Assembly: GCA_005503335.1 (NCBI GenBank)
Contig: SCMQ01000011.1
Location: 1 to 64,000, forward strand
From: Comamonadaceae bacterium 2FH
GTDB lineage: Bacteria > Pseudomonadota > Gammaproteobacteria > Burkholderiales > Burkholderiaceae_C
Reading direction: 5' to 3'
Length of the DNA stretch: 64,000 bases
Positions 47,709-63,423 of the stretch are shown piece by piece; positions within the stretch are counted from its first letter, which is position 1; the number at the start of each line of letters is the position of its first letter. The notes under the pieces are model-generated. The model ran no database searches and was not told the origin of the DNA. It saw only the letters and a program-made list of their open reading frames with translations. Made by a program: the position numbers and the translations under genes.

Positions 47709-48185
47709 TCAACGCGGCCGCTCGAAGCCGCCCTCCACCCAGGCCTGCGCACTCGAACTGTTGAGCTTGAAGGCCTGAGACACCGCCACCCGGGCGATCT
47801 CCTCGCCGAACGCATCCTGCGCGCTCAGCGTGGCGGTGGCGCCCTCCTCGTCCGGCACGATGGCCAGCACCACCTCCAGGCGACGGCCGTCCACCGTCAC
47901 GCTGATGCGCTTGTTCAGCAACGCATGGAGCTGCTGCTCGTGGCGGCGCCGCACCTCGTTGGCCGTCTTGACCAGCGTGTGGAAGGCCGGCGCGTCGAGC
48001 GGCTTGGGGTTCTTCTTGTCGCGTCCCATGGTCCAGGGCCCCACCAGCGCAGGCTCGGATTCGCCGTGCAGCGTCATCGCCACGGCCCAGCCATCGTCGT
48101 CCTCGTTCTTGATCACGCGCGCGGTCCAGCGTTCGTCGCTCCACAGGCGCGCTTCCTGGATCGTCACGGGGCTGTCTTCTGTCAT
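47709..48185 (-). CDS. conserved protein of unknown function
   Basis: A 158-residue soluble protein I do not recognise. It has a regular mix of beta strands (WTARVIKNEDDDGWAVAMTL, ISVTVDGRRLEVVLAIVPDE) and helix (AFHTLVKTANEVRRRHEQQL) and no signal peptide or membrane segment. ATG 48185 is chosen; upstream the frame stays open only through non-coding-looking sequence. It reads in the same direction as purL and the methyltransferase but is separated by 134 and 54 bases, so an operon is not certain. Confidence 0.75.
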   Translation of the reverse strand: MTEDSPVTIQEARLWSDERWTARVIKNEDDDGWAVAMTLHGESEPALVGPWTMGRDKKNPKPLDAPAFHTLVKTANEVRRRHEQQLHALLNKRISVTVDGRRLEVVLAIVPDEEGATATLSAQDAFGEEIARVAVSQAFKLNSSSAQAWVEGGFERPR

Positions 48186-48319
48186 GGTTTTCCGGCGAAA
48201 AAGCCGCCAAGCATAGGGCATCGACAGACCACGCGCCGTCGCTCTTTGTTCGCAACGATCGATGGCGACGCTGCGGCCCGATGGCTGGCCGCAGGCCAGG
48301 GGCTGGTGCGGGGCGGCGG

Positions 48320-51300
48320 TCAGCCGACCCACTTGCGCGCGTTGCGCCAGATGCGCAGCCAGGGGCTGAAGGCATCCTGGTCGCCGCTGGTCCAGCTCAT
48401 CTGGATGTTGCGGAAGACGCGCTCGGGGTGCGGCATCATGGCGGTGAAGCGGCCGTCGGCCGTGGTCACGCCGGTCAGGCCGCCGGCGCTGCCGTTCGGG
48501 TTGAACGGGTAGGCCTCGGTGGGGGCGCCGGAGTTGTCCACGAAACGCATCGCCGCGACGGCCTTGGCCGCGTTGCCGCGGACCTTGAAGTTGGCATAGC
48601 CCTCGCCGTGCGCCACGGCAATCGGCAGCCGGCTGCCGGCCATGCCGGCGAAGAACAGGCTGGGCGATTCCAGCACCTCGACCATGGACAGGCGGGCCTC
48701 GAAGCGCTCGCTCTGGTTGGTCGTGAAGCGCGGCCAGTCCTGCGCGCCGGGAATGATGTCGGCCAACTCGGCGAACATCTGGCAGCCGTTGCACACACCC
48801 AGGGCAAAGGTGTCCGGGCGCGCAAAGAAGCCCTGGAACTGCTCGGACAGCAGCGGGTTGAAGGTGATGCTGCGCGCCCAGCCTATGCCGGCGCCCAGGG
48901 TGTCGCCGTAGCTGAAGCCGCCGCAGGCCACGATGCCTTTGAAATCCTGCAGCCTGGCGCGACCGGCCTGCAGGTCGGTCATGTGCACGTCGTAGGCGTC
49001 GAAGCCGGCCTCGGTGAAGGCGTAGGCCATCTCCACATGCGAGTTCACGCCCTGCTCGCGCAGCACGGCGACGCGGGGCCGGGACAGGTTCAGGAAGGGC
49101 GCTGCCAGGTCCTCGGCCGGGTCGAAGCTCAGCGCCAGGTGCAGGCCGGGGTCCGCTGGCGCGCCGGCGGCGGCGTGCTCGGCGTCGGCGCAGGCGGGGT
49201 TGTCGCGCTGCTGGCAGATCTTCCAGCTCACGCTGTCCCAGACCTGGTGCAGGTCCTCGAGCTTGGCGGCGAACACCTCCTTGGTGTCGCGCCAGACGCC
49301 GAGCTCGCCCTGGCCCTTGGCGATGGAAGAGGAGGCGGGTCGGGTCTTGCCGATGAAGTGGCTGTGCTTGGACAGGCCGTGCTCGCGCAGGGTCTGCATG
49401 ACGGCGTCGCGCTCGGCGGTCGCCACCTGCAGCACCACGCCGAGCTCCTCGCTGAACAAGGCCTTGAGCGTGAGCTCCTCGCGGCGCGCGCTGATCTGGC
49501 TGGCCCAGTTCTTGGCGTCGCCGTACTCGGCGCGGCTGTCGGAAATGCCGTCGCCTTCGGTGACCAGCAGGTCGACGTTGAGCGCCACGCCCACATGACC
49601 GGCGAAGGCCATCTCGGCCACCGCCGCCAGCAGGCCGCCGTCGCTGCGGTCGTGGTAGGCCAGGATCCGGCCCTGGGCGCGCAGCGCGTTGACCGCGTCG
49701 ACCAGCTTCACCAGGTCCTGGGCGTCGTCGAGGTCGGGCGCGGCGTCGCCGGCCTGGCCCAGCACCTGGCCCAGGATGCTGCCGCCCATGCGGTTCTGGC
49801 CCTTGCCCAGGTCGATCAGCAGCAGCGTGCTGTCTTCGCAGGCTGCGTCGAGCTGGGGCGTGAGCGTGCCCCGCACGTCGGCCAGCGTGGCGAAGGCGGT
49901 GACGATCAGGCTGACCGGCGAGGTGACCTTCTTCTGCTGGCCGTCGGCCTGCCCTTCAACCCGCCATTGGGTGCGCATGGACAGGCTGTCCTTGCCCACG
50001 GGAATCGAGACGCCCAGTGCGGGGCACAGTTCCATGCCCACGGCCTTGACGGTCTGGTAGAGCGCGGCGTCCTCGCCGGGCTCGCCGCAGGCGGCCATCC
50101 AGTTGGCCGAGAGCTTGACGCGCGGCAGGGCGATGGGCGCGGCCAGCAGGTTGGTGATGGCCTCGGCCACGGCCATGCGGCCCGAGGCCGGCGCGTCGAT
50201 CGCGGCCAGCGGCGTGCGCTCGCCCATGGCCATGGCCTCGCCGGCGAAGCCCTGGTAGTCGGCCAGGGTGACGGCGCAGTCGGCCACCGGCACCTGCCAG
50301 GGGCCCACCATCTGGTCGCGATGGGTCAGGCCGCCCACGGTGCGGTCGCCGATGGTGACCAGGAAGCGCTTGGAGGCCACCGTGGGGTGGCTCAGCACGT
50401 CGATCACGGCTTTTTGCAGGCTCACGCCGCTCAGGTCGATAGACTGGAACTCACGCGCCACGGTCTCGACATCGCGGTGCATCTTGGGCGGCTTGCCCAG
50501 CAGCACGTCCATGGGCATCTCTACCGGACTCTCATTGCCTTCGTCGGCCAGCAACAGGCGACGCTCTTCGGTGGCCACGCCGACCACGGCGAAGGGGCAG
50601 CGCTCGCGCTCGCAGAAGGCCTTGAACTGCGCCAGCGACTCGGGCGCTATGGCCAGCACGTAGCGCTCCTGGCTCTCGTTGCACCAGATCTCCTTGGGCG
50701 CCAGGCCCGACTCTTCCAGCGGCACGGCGCGCAGGTCGAAGCGCGCGCCACGGCCGGCGTCGTTGGTCAGCTCCGGGAAGGCGTTGGACAGGCCGCCCGC
50801 TCCCACGTCGTGTATGGCCAGGACGGGGTTGGCCTCGCCCTGGGCCCAGCAGTGGTTGATGACCTCCTGGGCGCGGCGCTCGATCTCGGGGTTGCCGCGC
50901 TGCACCGAGTCGAAGTCGAGCTCGGCCACATTGGTGCCGCTGGCCATGGAGCTGGCGGCGCCGCCGCCCATGCCGATGCGCATGCCGGGGCCGCCGAGCT
51001 GGATCAAGAGCGTGCCGGCGGGGAACGCTATCTTCTGGGTGAGGCGCGCGTCTATGGTGCCCAGGCCGCCGGCGATCATGATGGGCTTGTGGTAGCCGCG
51101 CTGCACGCCGCCCACGGGCAGCTCATACTCGCGGAAGTAGCCCAGCAGGTTGGGCCGGCCGAATTCGTTGTTGAAGGCCGCGCCGCCCAGCGGGCCCTCG
51201 GTCATGATCTGCAGCGGGCTGGCGATGTGCTCGGGCTTGCCGCCCGGCTGGTCGGACCAGCCGCCCCAGAGCTTGGACACGGTGAAGCCGGTCAGGCCGG

Positions 51301-52330
51301 CCTTGGGCTCGGAGCCGCGGCCGGTCGCGCCCTCGTCGCGGATCTCGCCGCCCGCGCCGGTGGAAGCACCCGGGAACGGCGAGATGGCCGTGGGGTGGTT
51401 GTGCGTCTCGACCTTCATCAGCACATGGTGGGTGACCCGGCTCTTCTGGTACTGCGCGGGGCTGTCCGCCTGCAGCGCTTCGAAGGGGGCGACGAAGCGC
51501 TCGACCTCGCTGCCCTCCATGACGGAGGCGTTGTCCGAATAGGCCACCACCGTGTGCTGGGGCGCCTGCTGGTGGGTGTGGCGGATCATGCCGAACAGGC
51601 TCTTGTCCTGCGGCACGCCATCGATCGTGAACTGGGCGTTGAAGATCTTGTGGCGGCAGTGCTCGCTGTTGGCCTGGGCGAACATCATCAGCTCGACGTC
51701 CGTGGGGTTGCGCCCCAGGCCCTGGAAGGCATTGACCAGGTAGTCGATCTCGTCCTCGGCCAGCGCCAGGCCCCATTGGGTGTTGGCCTGGAGCAGTGCC
51801 GCGCGACCGCCGCCGAGCAGATCCACATGGTCCATGGGCGCCGGCTGCAGCTCGGTGAACAGGCCGGCCGCCTCGGCGCGGTCGAACATCACGCTCTCGG
51901 TCATGCGGTCGTGCAGCAGCGCGGCCACGGCCTGCAGCTGCTCGGCCGAGAGGCTGGCCTTGCCCAGCAGCGGATCCTTGAGCGTGAGGCGGTACTCGGT
52001 GACGCGCTCGACGCGGTGGATGGCCAGGCCGCAGTTGTGGGCGATGTCGGTCGCCTTGGAGGCCCAGGGCGAGACCGTGCCGAAGCGCGGCGAGACCAGG
52101 ACCAGCAGCCCCTGTTCGGCGCCGGCGTAGGGCTCGCCGTAGCTCAGCAGCGCAGCCAGCTTGTCGCGCTCTGCCGGCGCCAGCGGCGCGTCGCAGGCCA
52201 CCAGGTGCACGAAGCGCGCCGCGATGCCGGCTATCCGCTCGTGGACGGCCTGCAGGCGCGGCAGGAGTTGCTGGACGCGAAAGTCGCTGAGGGCGTTGCC
52301 ACCTTCGAACTGGGTGATGTGCAGGGTCAC
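48320..52330 (-). CDS. purL: PurL, phosphoribosylformylglycinamidine synthase
   Basis: A 1336-residue single-chain FGAM synthase (step 4 of purine synthesis), length as in E. coli. Visible are the linker and ATP-binding motifs ([50 protein letters not shown]) and the C-terminal glutaminase with nucleophile Cys in [16 protein letters not shown] and catalytic His in [13 protein letters not shown] 52330 is chosen because [15 protein letters not shown] is the family start; the frame continues to 52408 without support. Confidence 0.96.
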   Translation of the reverse strand: MTLHITQFEGGNALSDFRVQQLLPRLQAVHERIAGIAARFVHLVACDAPLAPAERDKLAALLSYGEPYAGAEQGLLVLVSPRFGTVSPWASKATDIAHNCGLAIHRVERVTEYRLTLKDPLLGKASLSAEQLQAVAALLHDRMTESVMFDRAEAAGLFTELQPAPMDHVDLLGGGRAALLQANTQWGLALAEDEIDYLVNAFQGLGRNPTDVELMMFAQANSEHCRHKIFNAQFTIDGVPQDKSLFGMIRHTHQQAPQHTVVAYSDNASVMEGSEVERFVAPFEALQADSPAQYQKSRVTHHVLMKVETHNHPTAISPFPGASTGAGGEIRDEGATGRGSEPKAGLTGFTVSKLWGGWSDQPGGKPEHIASPLQIMTEGPLGGAAFNNEFGRPNLLGYFREYELPVGGVQRGYHKPIMIAGGLGTIDARLTQKIAFPAGTLLIQLGGPGMRIGMGGGAASSMASGTNVAELDFDSVQRGNPEIERRAQEVINHCWAQGEANPVLAIHDVGAGGLSNAFPELTNDAGRGARFDLRAVPLEESGLAPKEIWCNESQERYVLAIAPESLAQFKAFCERERCPFAVVGVATEERRLLLADEGNESPVEMPMDVLLGKPPKMHRDVETVAREFQSIDLSGVSLQKAVIDVLSHPTVASKRFLVTIGDRTVGGLTHRDQMVGPWQVPVADCAVTLADYQGFAGEAMAMGERTPLAAIDAPASGRMAVAEAITNLLAAPIALPRVKLSANWMAACGEPGEDAALYQTVKAVGMELCPALGVSIPVGKDSLSMRTQWRVEGQADGQQKKVTSPVSLIVTAFATLADVRGTLTPQLDAACEDSTLLLIDLGKGQNRMGGSILGQVLGQAGDAAPDLDDAQDLVKLVDAVNALRAQGRILAYHDRSDGGLLAAVAEMAFAGHVGVALNVDLLVTEGDGISDSRAEYGDAKNWASQISARREELTLKALFSEELGVVLQVATAERDAVMQTLREHGLSKHSHFIGKTRPASSSIAKGQGELGVWRDTKEVFAAKLEDLHQVWDSVSWKICQQRDNPACADAEHAAAGAPADPGLHLALSFDPAEDLAAPFLNLSRPRVAVLREQGVNSHVEMAYAFTEAGFDAYDVHMTDLQAGRARLQDFKGIVACGGFSYGDTLGAGIGWARSITFNPLLSEQFQGFFARPDTFALGVCNGCQMFAELADIIPGAQDWPRFTTNQSERFEARLSMVEVLESPSLFFAGMAGSRLPIAVAHGEGYANFKVRGNAAKAVAAMRFVDNSGAPTEAYPFNPNGSAGGLTGVTTADGRFTAMMPHPERVFRNIQMSWTSGDQDAFSPWLRIWRNARKWVG

Positions 52331-52434
52331 GTTGCGGGCCTTGGGGATGGGGAGAGCGGATTGGCAAAAAACGCCCGCCGTCGCCGCTGACTGGGGCGAT
52401 TTGGGCAAACTGCGATTTTACCCGCCCGGCCAAC

Positions 52435-52452
52435 CCAGCCGCCTGCGGCTGG
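52435..52452. other. hairpin in the purL-map divergent region
   Basis: CCAGCCGC-CT-GCGGCTGG is a perfect 8-bp inverted repeat 27 bases before the map start. The 148-base divergent region (52331-52478) should hold both promoters; I see a possible -10 for purL (TAAAAT, 52415-52420) but no matching -35. Confidence 0.35.
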
Positions 52453-52478
52453 CCACCCTCGATGGGATAATGCCCGCC

Positions 52479-53282
52479 ATGACGACCACCTACAAAGACG
52501 CCGAGGGCATCGCCGGCATGCGCGTGGCCGGCCGGCTCGCCTCCGAAGTGCTGGACTACCTCACGCCCCATGTCAAACCGGGCGTGACCACCAACGAACT
52601 CGACCGCCTGGCGCACGACTACATCACCCAGGTGCAGGGCGCGATCCCGGCGCCGCTGAACTACCAGCCGCCGGGCTACATCCCCTACCCCAAGTCGATC
52701 TGCACCTCGCTGAACCACCAGGTCTGCCACGGCATTCCCAACGACAAGCCGCTGAAGAAGGGCGACAGCCTGAACATCGACGTCACCGTGATCAAGGACG
52801 GCTGGCACGGCGACACCAGCCGCATGTTCCTGGTCGGCGAGGCCTCGATCGCGGCGCGGCGCCTGGCCGCCATCACCTACGAGGCCATGTGGCACGGCAT
52901 CGTGCAGGTGCGCCCCGGTGCGCGCCTGGGCGACATCGGCTGGGCGATCCAGAAATTCGCCGAGGGCCAGGGCTACAGCGTGGTGCGCGAGTTCTGCGGC
53001 CATGGCATAGGCCGCGGCTTCCACGAGGAGCCGCAGGTGCTGCACTACGGCAAGCCCGGCACCCTGGCCGAGCTCAGCCCCGGCATGACCTTCACCATCG
53101 AGCCCATGATCAACGCCGGCAAGCGCGACATCAAGGAGATGGGCGACGGCTGGACCATCGTCACCAAGGACCATTCGCTGTCGGCCCAGTGGGAGCACAC
53201 CGTGCTGGTCACTGAAGACGGCTACGAGGTGCTGACCCTGTCCGTGGGCAGCCCGCCGCCGCCGGCCTTCGTGAACGCCTGA
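52479..53282 (+). CDS. map: methionine aminopeptidase, type I
   Basis: A 267-residue metalloenzyme that removes N-terminal Met from new proteins. The five metal ligands are visible: Asp101, Asp112 (WHGDTSRMF), His175 ([15 protein letters not shown]), Glu208 ([10 protein letters not shown]) and Glu239 ([12 protein letters not shown]). ATG 52479 is chosen; ATG 52470 three codons upstream is possible. It is divergent from purL and followed by glnD after 46 bases. Confidence 0.96.
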   Translation: MTTTYKDAEGIAGMRVAGRLASEVLDYLTPHVKPGVTTNELDRLAHDYITQVQGAIPAPLNYQPPGYIPYPKSICTSLNHQVCHGIPNDKPLKKGDSLNIDVTVIKDGWHGDTSRMFLVGEASIAARRLAAITYEAMWHGIVQVRPGARLGDIGWAIQKFAEGQGYSVVREFCGHGIGRGFHEEPQVLHYGKPGTLAELSPGMTFTIEPMINAGKRDIKEMGDGWTIVTKDHSLSAQWEHTVLVTEDGYEVLTLSVGSPPPPAFVNA

Positions 53283-53328
53283 GCGGGCTCCAGCCGCTGC
53301 GGGCATGTTCCTTGCTGAGCCGCACGCC

Positions 53329-55950
53329 ATGACCGACCTGCCCGCGCTTCGCGACCAGTACCGCCGCGACAAGGCCCAGTTGCTGGAGCAGCTGGGCGCG
53401 GCCGGCGCCTCCACGCGCGGCCTGCGCGCGACCCTGCAGAAGCTCGCCGGCCTGGCCGATGGCCTGCTGCGTGAGCTCTGGCAGCAGGCCGGCCTGGGCG
53501 CGCCGCTGGCCCTGGCCGCCGTCGGCGGCTTCGGCCGCGGCGAGCTGTTCCCGCACTCCGACGTGGACGTGCTGCTGCTGCTGCCCGACGGCACGGCCGT
53601 CGACGCCGACCCGGCGCTCAAGGCGCGCATCGAGGCCTTCATCGGCGCCTGCTGGGATGCGGGCCTGGAGATAGGCTCCAGCGTGCGCACCCTGGGCGAC
53701 TGCCTGGCCGAGGCCGCCAAGGACGTGACGGTGCAGACCTCGCTGCTCGAGTCGCGCCTGATCACGGGCAACGCGGCGCTGTTCGAGGCCTTCCGCGCGC
53801 GCTTTCAGGCGGCGCTGGACCCGCGCGCCTTCTTCGTGGCCAAGACGCTGGAGATGCGCCAGCGCCACACCAAATTCGAGGACACGCCCTACGCGCTCGA
53901 GCCCAACTGCAAGGAGTCGCCCGGCGGCCTGCGCGACCTGCAAATCATCCTCTGGGTGGCCCGCGCCGCCGACTTGGGGCAAAGCTGGGACGAGCTCGCG
54001 CGCAAGGGCCTGGCCACGCCCTTCGAGGCGCGCCAGATCAAGCGCAACGAGGCGCTGCTGAGCCTGATCCGCGCCCGGCTGCACCTGATTGCCAGGCGCC
54101 GCGAGGACCGCCTGGTGTTCGACCTGCAGGCGTCGGTGGCCGAGTCCTTCGGCTACAGCTCGCGCACCACGCCCGAGGGCCGGCTGGCCATGCGCGCCAG
54201 CGAGGTGCTGATGCGCCGCTACTACTGGGCGGCCAAGGCGGTGAGCCAGCTCAACCAGATCCTGCTGCTCAACATCGAGGAGCGGCTGCAAAGCGAGCAG
54301 GGCGAGGCCACCCGCGAGCTGCGTCCGATCAACGAGCGCTTCTACGAGAAGGCCGGCATGATCGAGGTCGCCAGCGACGACCTCTACGAGAAGAACCCGC
54401 ACGCCATCCTCGAGACCTTCCTGCTCTACCAGACCACGGTGGGTATCAAGGGCCTGTCGGCGCGCACGCTGCGCGCGCTCTACAACGTGCGCGGCATCAT
54501 GGATCCTGCCTTCCGCCGCGACCCGGTCAACCGCCAGACCTTTCTGCGCATCCTGCAGCAGCCGCAGGGCATCACCCACGCCATGCGCCTGATGAACCAG
54601 ACCTCGGTGCTGGGGCGCTACCTCTGGGTGTTCCGACGCATCGTCGGCCAGATGCAGCACGACCTGTTCCACGTCTACACCGTGGACCAGCACATCCTGA
54701 TGGTGCTGCGCAACGTGCGGCGCTTCTTCATCGCCGAGCACGCCCACGAGTACCCGTTCTGCTCCCAGCTGGCCGCCGGCTGGGACAAGCCCTGGATCCT
54801 CTACACGGCGGCGCTGTTCCACGACATCGCCAAGGGCCGCGGCGGCGACCATTCCCAGCTCGGCGCGGCCGAGGTGCGGCGCTTTTGCCGCCAGCACGGC
54901 ATCGCGCGCGAGGACGCGCAGCTGATCGAGTTCCTGGTCGGCGAGCACCTGAGCATGAGCCGCATCGCCCAGAAGGAAGACCTGAGCGACCCCGGCGTGA
55001 TCGCAGCTTTCGCGCGCCGCGTCGGCGACGAGCGCCGCCTCACCGCGCTGTACCTGCTCACGGTGGCCGACATCCGCGGCACCAGCCCCAAGGTCTGGAA
55101 CGCCTGGAAGGGCAAGCTGCTGGAAGACCTGTACCGCTACACGCTGCGCGTGCTGGGCGGCCGCGCGCCCGACCCGCACGCCGACATCGAGGCGCGCAAG
55201 CGCGAAGCCCTGGTGCTGCTGGCCCTGCACGCCCTGCCCTTCGAGGCGCACAAGGCGCTGTGGGACACGCTGGACGTGGGCTACTTCATGCGCCACGACG
55301 CGGCCGACATCGCCTGGCACGCACGCCATCTCTCGCGCCACGTGCCGCGCCCCGGCCAGGCCGGCGCCGGCAAGACCATCGTGCGCGCCCGCATCTCGCC
55401 GGTCGGCGAGGGCCTGCAGGTGCTGGTCTACACGCCCGACCAGGCCGACCTGTTCGCGCGCATCTGCGGCTATTTCGAGCAGGCCGGCTTCAGCATCCTG
55501 GACGCCAAGATCCACACCGCCCACAACGGTTGGGCGCTGGACACCTTCCAGGTCGTCACGGCCATGCTGCCCGAGCATTACCGCGAGCTCATCACCATGG
55601 TCGAGACCGAGCTGGCCCAGACCATAGATGCCCGCGGCCCGCTGCCACCGCCGAGCCGCGGCCGCGTGTCGCGCCGCGTCAAGAGCTTCCCCATCACGCC
55701 GCGCGTTCAGCTCACCCCCGACGAAAAGGCCCAGCGCTGGCTGCTCAGCATCTCGGCCAGCGACCGCGTGGGCCTGCTCTACAGCATCGCGCGCGTGCTG
55801 GCCAGGCACCACATCAACCTGCAGCTGGCCAAGGTCACGACCCTGGGCGAGCGGGTCGAGGACACCTTCCTGATCGACGGGCCCGAGCTGCAGCAGAACA
55901 AGGCGCAGATCGAAATCGAGACGGAGCTGCTGGAAGCGCTGCAGGCTTGA
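53329..55950 (+). CDS. glnD: GlnD, PII uridylyltransferase/uridylyl-removing enzyme
   Basis: An 873-residue nitrogen sensor that uridylylates and deuridylylates PII. Order: nucleotidyltransferase ([20 protein letters not shown]), GlnD linker ([20 protein letters not shown]), HD hydrolase ([19 protein letters not shown]) and two C-terminal ACT domains ([40 protein letters not shown]). ATG 53329 is taken; ATG 53305 would add eight residues, and neither has a strong ribosome site. Convergent with def. Confidence 0.96.
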   Translation: MTDLPALRDQYRRDKAQLLEQLGAAGASTRGLRATLQKLAGLADGLLRELWQQAGLGAPLALAAVGGFGRGELFPHSDVDVLLLLPDGTAVDADPALKARIEAFIGACWDAGLEIGSSVRTLGDCLAEAAKDVTVQTSLLESRLITGNAALFEAFRARFQAALDPRAFFVAKTLEMRQRHTKFEDTPYALEPNCKESPGGLRDLQIILWVARAADLGQSWDELARKGLATPFEARQIKRNEALLSLIRARLHLIARRREDRLVFDLQASVAESFGYSSRTTPEGRLAMRASEVLMRRYYWAAKAVSQLNQILLLNIEERLQSEQGEATRELRPINERFYEKAGMIEVASDDLYEKNPHAILETFLLYQTTVGIKGLSARTLRALYNVRGIMDPAFRRDPVNRQTFLRILQQPQGITHAMRLMNQTSVLGRYLWVFRRIVGQMQHDLFHVYTVDQHILMVLRNVRRFFIAEHAHEYPFCSQLAAGWDKPWILYTAALFHDIAKGRGGDHSQLGAAEVRRFCRQHGIAREDAQLIEFLVGEHLSMSRIAQKEDLSDPGVIAAFARRVGDERRLTALYLLTVADIRGTSPKVWNAWKGKLLEDLYRYTLRVLGGRAPDPHADIEARKREALVLLALHALPFEAHKALWDTLDVGYFMRHDAADIAWHARHLSRHVPRPGQAGAGKTIVRARISPVGEGLQVLVYTPDQADLFARICGYFEQAGFSILDAKIHTAHNGWALDTFQVVTAMLPEHYRELITMVETELAQTIDARGPLPPPSRGRVSRRVKSFPITPRVQLTPDEKAQRWLLSISASDRVGLLYSIARVLARHHINLQLAKVTTLGERVEDTFLIDGPELQQNKAQIEIETELLEALQA

Positions 55951-55994
55951 CGGCCGCGGCGCCCTGGCCGCCCCGTGGGCCCCGTCCCCGCGCG

Positions 55995-59742
<3,748 letters not shown>

Positions 59743-59768
59743 GCGTGTGTTGCCTCGTGTATCGGGTA

Positions 59769-62700
59769 TCAGGCCGCCTCGGCCATGCCGACGGCGGACT
59801 CCATGTCCACCGCCACGATGCGCGAGACGCCTTGCTCCTGCATGGTGACGCCGATCAGCTGCTCGGCCATCTCCATGGCGATCTTGTTGTGGCTGATGAA
59901 CAGGAACTGGGTTTCCTTGCTCATGCTGGCCACCAGCTTGGCGTAGCGTTCGGTGTTGGCGTCGTCCAGCGGCGCGTCGACCTCGTCGAGCAGGCAGAAC
60001 GGCGCCGGGTTGAGCTGGAAGATCGCGAACACCAGCGCGATCGCGGTCAGCGCCTTCTCGCCGCCCGACAGCAGGTGGATGGTCTGGTTCTTCTTGCCCG
60101 GCGGCTGGGCCATGACCTGCACGCCGGAGTCCAGTATCTCCTCGCCGGTCATCATGAGCTTGGCATTGCCGCCGCCGAACAGCTCGGGGAACATGCGGCC
60201 GAAATGCTCGTTGACGGTCTTGAAGGTGCCGGCCAGCAGCTCGCGCGTCTCGCCGTCGATCTTCTTGATCGCGTCCTCCAGCGTGGTCATGGCCTCGGTC
60301 AGGTCGGCCGACTGGGCGTCGAGGAAGGTCTTGCGCTCGCGCGCGCTGCTGAGCTCGTCCAGCGCCGCCAGGTTGACCGCGCCCAGGGCGGCGATCTCGC
60401 GGTGCAGGCGGTCGATCTCGCCCTGCAGGCCAGCCAGGCGCACCGCGCCCTCGGCCACCGAGCGGGCCACAGCCTCCAGGTCGGCCTGGTTGTCGGCGAG
60501 CAGCTGTGCGTACTGCTCCAGGCCCAGGCGCGCGGCCTGCTCCTTGAGCTGGAAGTCGGTGATGCGCTGGCGCATCGGGTCGAGCTCGCGCTCGAGCTTG
60601 AGGCGGCGCTCGTCGCTGGCGCGCAGCTTGGCCGTGAGATCGTCGTACTCGCTGCGGCGGGCGCCCAGGGTCTGCTCGCGCTCGTGCTTGAGCGAGAGCG
60701 CGCCCTGCAGCCCGGCCTGGGCCGCGGCGTCGGTCAGGCGGGCCAGCTCGTCGTGGGCGCGCTGCTCCTCGGCGGCCAGGCCCTGTGCCTGCTGGGCGGC
60801 GGTCTCGATGGCGCGAGAGAGCTCGGCGCGGCGCGCCTGCAGGCTGCGCTCGGCGAAGGTGGCCTCCTGGGCCTGACGCTCCAGGCTGCGCTGCTGCTCG
60901 CGGCATTCGGCCAGCTTGCGCTCGGCCTCGATCACGCGCTCGTCGAGCTGGGCATGGCGCTCCTGGCTGTCGGCCAGCTGCATGTCCAGCTCCTCGAAGC
61001 GTGCCTCGGCCGTCACGCGGCGCTCCTGCAGTGCATCGAGCTGGGCGTCGACCTCGGCCAGGTCGCCGGCAATCTGCTCGCTGCGCGCGCGGGTCTGCTC
61101 GGCCAGCTGGGTCAGGCGCAGGCTCTCCACCTGCAGCTCGTGCGCGCGCGCCTGCGACTCGCTGGCCTCGCGCCGCGCCGTGACCAGGCGTTGCGAGGCG
61201 TCAGCGTAGGCGGCCTCGGCGCGCACCAGCGCGGCACGCGCCTCCTCGCTGATCAGGGCCTGGGCGCGCAGTTGTTTCTCGAGGTTCTCGATCTCCTGGG
61301 CGCGTGCCAGCAGGCCGGCCTGCTCGGAGTCCTGGGCGTAAAAGCTCACGCCATGCGCGCTGACCGCGTGGCCCGAGCTCACGTAGATCAGCTCGCCGGG
61401 CTGCAGCTGGCCACGCTGGGCCAGCGCCTCCTCGAAGCTGGGGGCGGTGTAGCAGCCGCTGAGCCAGTCGCCCAGCAGGGCGCGCAGGCCGGCATCGTTC
61501 AGGCGCAGCAGGTCGGCCAGGCGCGGCAGCGCGCCGGCTTTCTCCGGCAAGGCCGCCTGGGGCGGGCTGTAGAAGACCAGCTTGGCCGGCGGCGCGTCGG
61601 CGGCGAAGGCGCGCACCATGTCCAGGCGCGAGACCTCGAGCGCGCCCAGGCGCTCGCGCAGCGCGGCCTCCAGCGCGTTCTCCCAGCCTTGCTCGATGTG
61701 GATGCGGCTCCACAGGCCTTGCAAGCTGTCCAGGCCATGCTTGGCCAGCCAGGGCCTGAGCTTGCCGTCGGTGCGCACCTTCTCCTGCAGCGCCTTGAGC
61801 GCCTCCATGCGCGCCGACAGGTCGGCCTGCCTGGCCGACTCCTGGTTCACGGCCTGCTGCAAGGCGCGGCGCACCTCGTCGAGCTGGGGCACCTGCTCCT
61901 GCAGCTCCTGCAGGCGGGCGTCGGCCACGGCCGCGCCCTCCTCGGCCGCCGAAAGCTGGCCCTGCAGGTTGGCCAGGCGCTGCGCGTCGGGCGCGGCCAG
62001 GGCATTGCGGTCCGCGCTCAGGCGCTCGCGGCGCTGGTCCAGCTGGCGCGACTGCTCCTCGATGTTGCGCTGGTCGGCCGCCAGCACCTGGATCTGCTGC
62101 TGCACCTGGGTCACGCTGGCGCGCTGCGCGTTGGCGCGCGCCTGGGCCTGGCGCAGCCCGTCCTCGAGGTCGGGCAGGGCCAGGGCCTGCTCCTCGACCT
62201 GGGCGGCCAGCAGCGCGGCCTTTTCCTCGGCCTCCATGGCCTGGGCGGCCAGGGTCTCGGTCTCGGCCAGGGCCTCGTCCTTGCGCGCCGCCCACTGCGC
62301 GGCCTGCTCCCTGAGCTGGGCCAGGCGCTGCTCGGCGCGCTGGCGGCCTTCCACCACGAAACGGATCTCGGCCTCCAGCCGGCCCACCTCGGCACTGGCC
62401 TCGTAGAGCTGGCCCTGGGCCTGGTTGACTTGGTCCCCCGCCGTGTAATGCGCCTGGCGTATGGTCTCGAGGTCGGCCTCGACATGGCGCAGATCGGCCA
62501 CGCGCGACTCGAGGTCGTTGACCGCTTTGTCGGCCTCGGCCTTGAGCTTGCCCTGGTCGGCCTCGGCCTCGGCGCGCTTGAGGAACCACAGCTGGTGCTG
62601 CCGGAGCGTGGCGTCGGCCTGCAGCTGGGTGTATTTCTGGGCCACCTCGGCCTGCTTTTCCAGCTTGTCGAGGTTGCTGTTGAGCTCGCGCAGGATGTCC

Positions 62701-63284
62701 TCGACCCGGGTCAGGTTCTCGCGCGTGTCGGACAGGCGGTTCTCGGTCTCGCGGCGCCGCTCCTTGTACTTGGAGACGCCCGCCGCTTCCTCGAGGAACA
62801 GGCGCAGCTCTTCCGGGCGCGACTCGATGATGCGGCTGATCGTGCCCTGGCCGATGATGGCGTAGGCGCGCGGGCCCAGGCCGGTGCCCAGGAACACGTC
62901 CTGCACGTCGCGCCGGCGCACCGGCTGGTTGTTGATGTAGTAGCTGCTGGTGCCGTCACGCGTGAGCACGCGCTTGACCGCGATCTCGGTGAACTGGCTC
63001 CACTGGCCGCCGGCGCGGTGGTCGGCGTTGTCGAACACCAGCTCCACGCTGGAGCGGCTGGCCGGCTTGCGGCTGGTGGTGCCGTTGAAGATCACGTCCT
63101 GCATGGACTCGCCGCGCAGCTCGGAGGCCTTGGACTCGCCCAGCACCCAGCGCACGGCGTCCATGATGTTGGACTTGCCGCAGCCGTTCGGCCCCACCAC
63201 ACCCACCAGCTGCCCCGGCAGCATGAAGTTGGTGGGCTCGGCGAAGGATTTGAACCCGGATAACTTGATGGAATTGAGACGCAC
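59769..63284 (-). CDS. smc: SMC chromosome segregation/condensin protein
   Basis: A 1171-residue SMC. N-terminal Walker A GPNGCGKSN (31-39), R-loop region and IIGQGTISRIIESRPEELRL; two long coiled coils (Glu/Gln/Ala-rich) around a hinge near residue 510-640; C-terminal signature LLSGGEKALTAIALVFAIFQ and Walker B FCLLDEVDAPLDDAN. It is the core of condensin. GTG 63284 (VRLNSIKLSGFKSFAEP) is the family start; upstream in-frame sequence to 63425 is rejected. Divergent from dapC. Confidence 0.96.
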   Translation of the reverse strand: MRLNSIKLSGFKSFAEPTNFMLPGQLVGVVGPNGCGKSNIMDAVRWVLGESKASELRGESMQDVIFNGTTSRKPASRSSVELVFDNADHRAGGQWSQFTEIAVKRVLTRDGTSSYYINNQPVRRRDVQDVFLGTGLGPRAYAIIGQGTISRIIESRPEELRLFLEEAAGVSKYKERRRETENRLSDTRENLTRVEDILRELNSNLDKLEKQAEVAQKYTQLQADATLRQHQLWFLKRAEAEADQGKLKAEADKAVNDLESRVADLRHVEADLETIRQAHYTAGDQVNQAQGQLYEASAEVGRLEAEIRFVVEGRQRAEQRLAQLREQAAQWAARKDEALAETETLAAQAMEAEEKAALLAAQVEEQALALPDLEDGLRQAQARANAQRASVTQVQQQIQVLAADQRNIEEQSRQLDQRRERLSADRNALAAPDAQRLANLQGQLSAAEEGAAVADARLQELQEQVPQLDEVRRALQQAVNQESARQADLSARMEALKALQEKVRTDGKLRPWLAKHGLDSLQGLWSRIHIEQGWENALEAALRERLGALEVSRLDMVRAFAADAPPAKLVFYSPPQAALPEKAGALPRLADLLRLNDAGLRALLGDWLSGCYTAPSFEEALAQRGQLQPGELIYVSSGHAVSAHGVSFYAQDSEQAGLLARAQEIENLEKQLRAQALISEEARAALVRAEAAYADASQRLVTARREASESQARAHELQVESLRLTQLAEQTRARSEQIAGDLAEVDAQLDALQERRVTAEARFEELDMQLADSQERHAQLDERVIEAERKLAECREQQRSLERQAQEATFAERSLQARRAELSRAIETAAQQAQGLAAEEQRAHDELARLTDAAAQAGLQGALSLKHEREQTLGARRSEYDDLTAKLRASDERRLKLERELDPMRQRITDFQLKEQAARLGLEQYAQLLADNQADLEAVARSVAEGAVRLAGLQGEIDRLHREIAALGAVNLAALDELSSARERKTFLDAQSADLTEAMTTLEDAIKKIDGETRELLAGTFKTVNEHFGRMFPELFGGGNAKLMMTGEEILDSGVQVMAQPPGKKNQTIHLLSGGEKALTAIALVFAIFQLNPAPFCLLDEVDAPLDDANTERYAKLVASMSKETQFLFISHNKIAMEMAEQLIGVTMQEQGVSRIVAVDMESAVGMAEAA

Positions 63285-63423
63285 GGCGAACTTGTATTCG
63301 AAGCAGCCCGCACCGGCTGGCGCGGGAGGACCTAGGGACCTGGGCGCGGCGAGGCCGGCGCCAGCGGGCAATGTTAACCGACCACCTCCGGTGGGCGGGT
63401 GACTATCCCGGATAATCCAGGGC
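63285..63423. promoter_or_regulatory. smc-dapC divergent promoter region
   Basis: 139 bases between the two divergent starts. Present are a hairpin CCACC-TCC-GGTGG (63382-63394), a palindrome TATCC-C-GGATA (63404-63414) 10 bases before the dapC ATG, and a GATAAT (63411-63416). The last is too close to the ATG for a usual leader. No -35 is convincing. Confidence 0.35.
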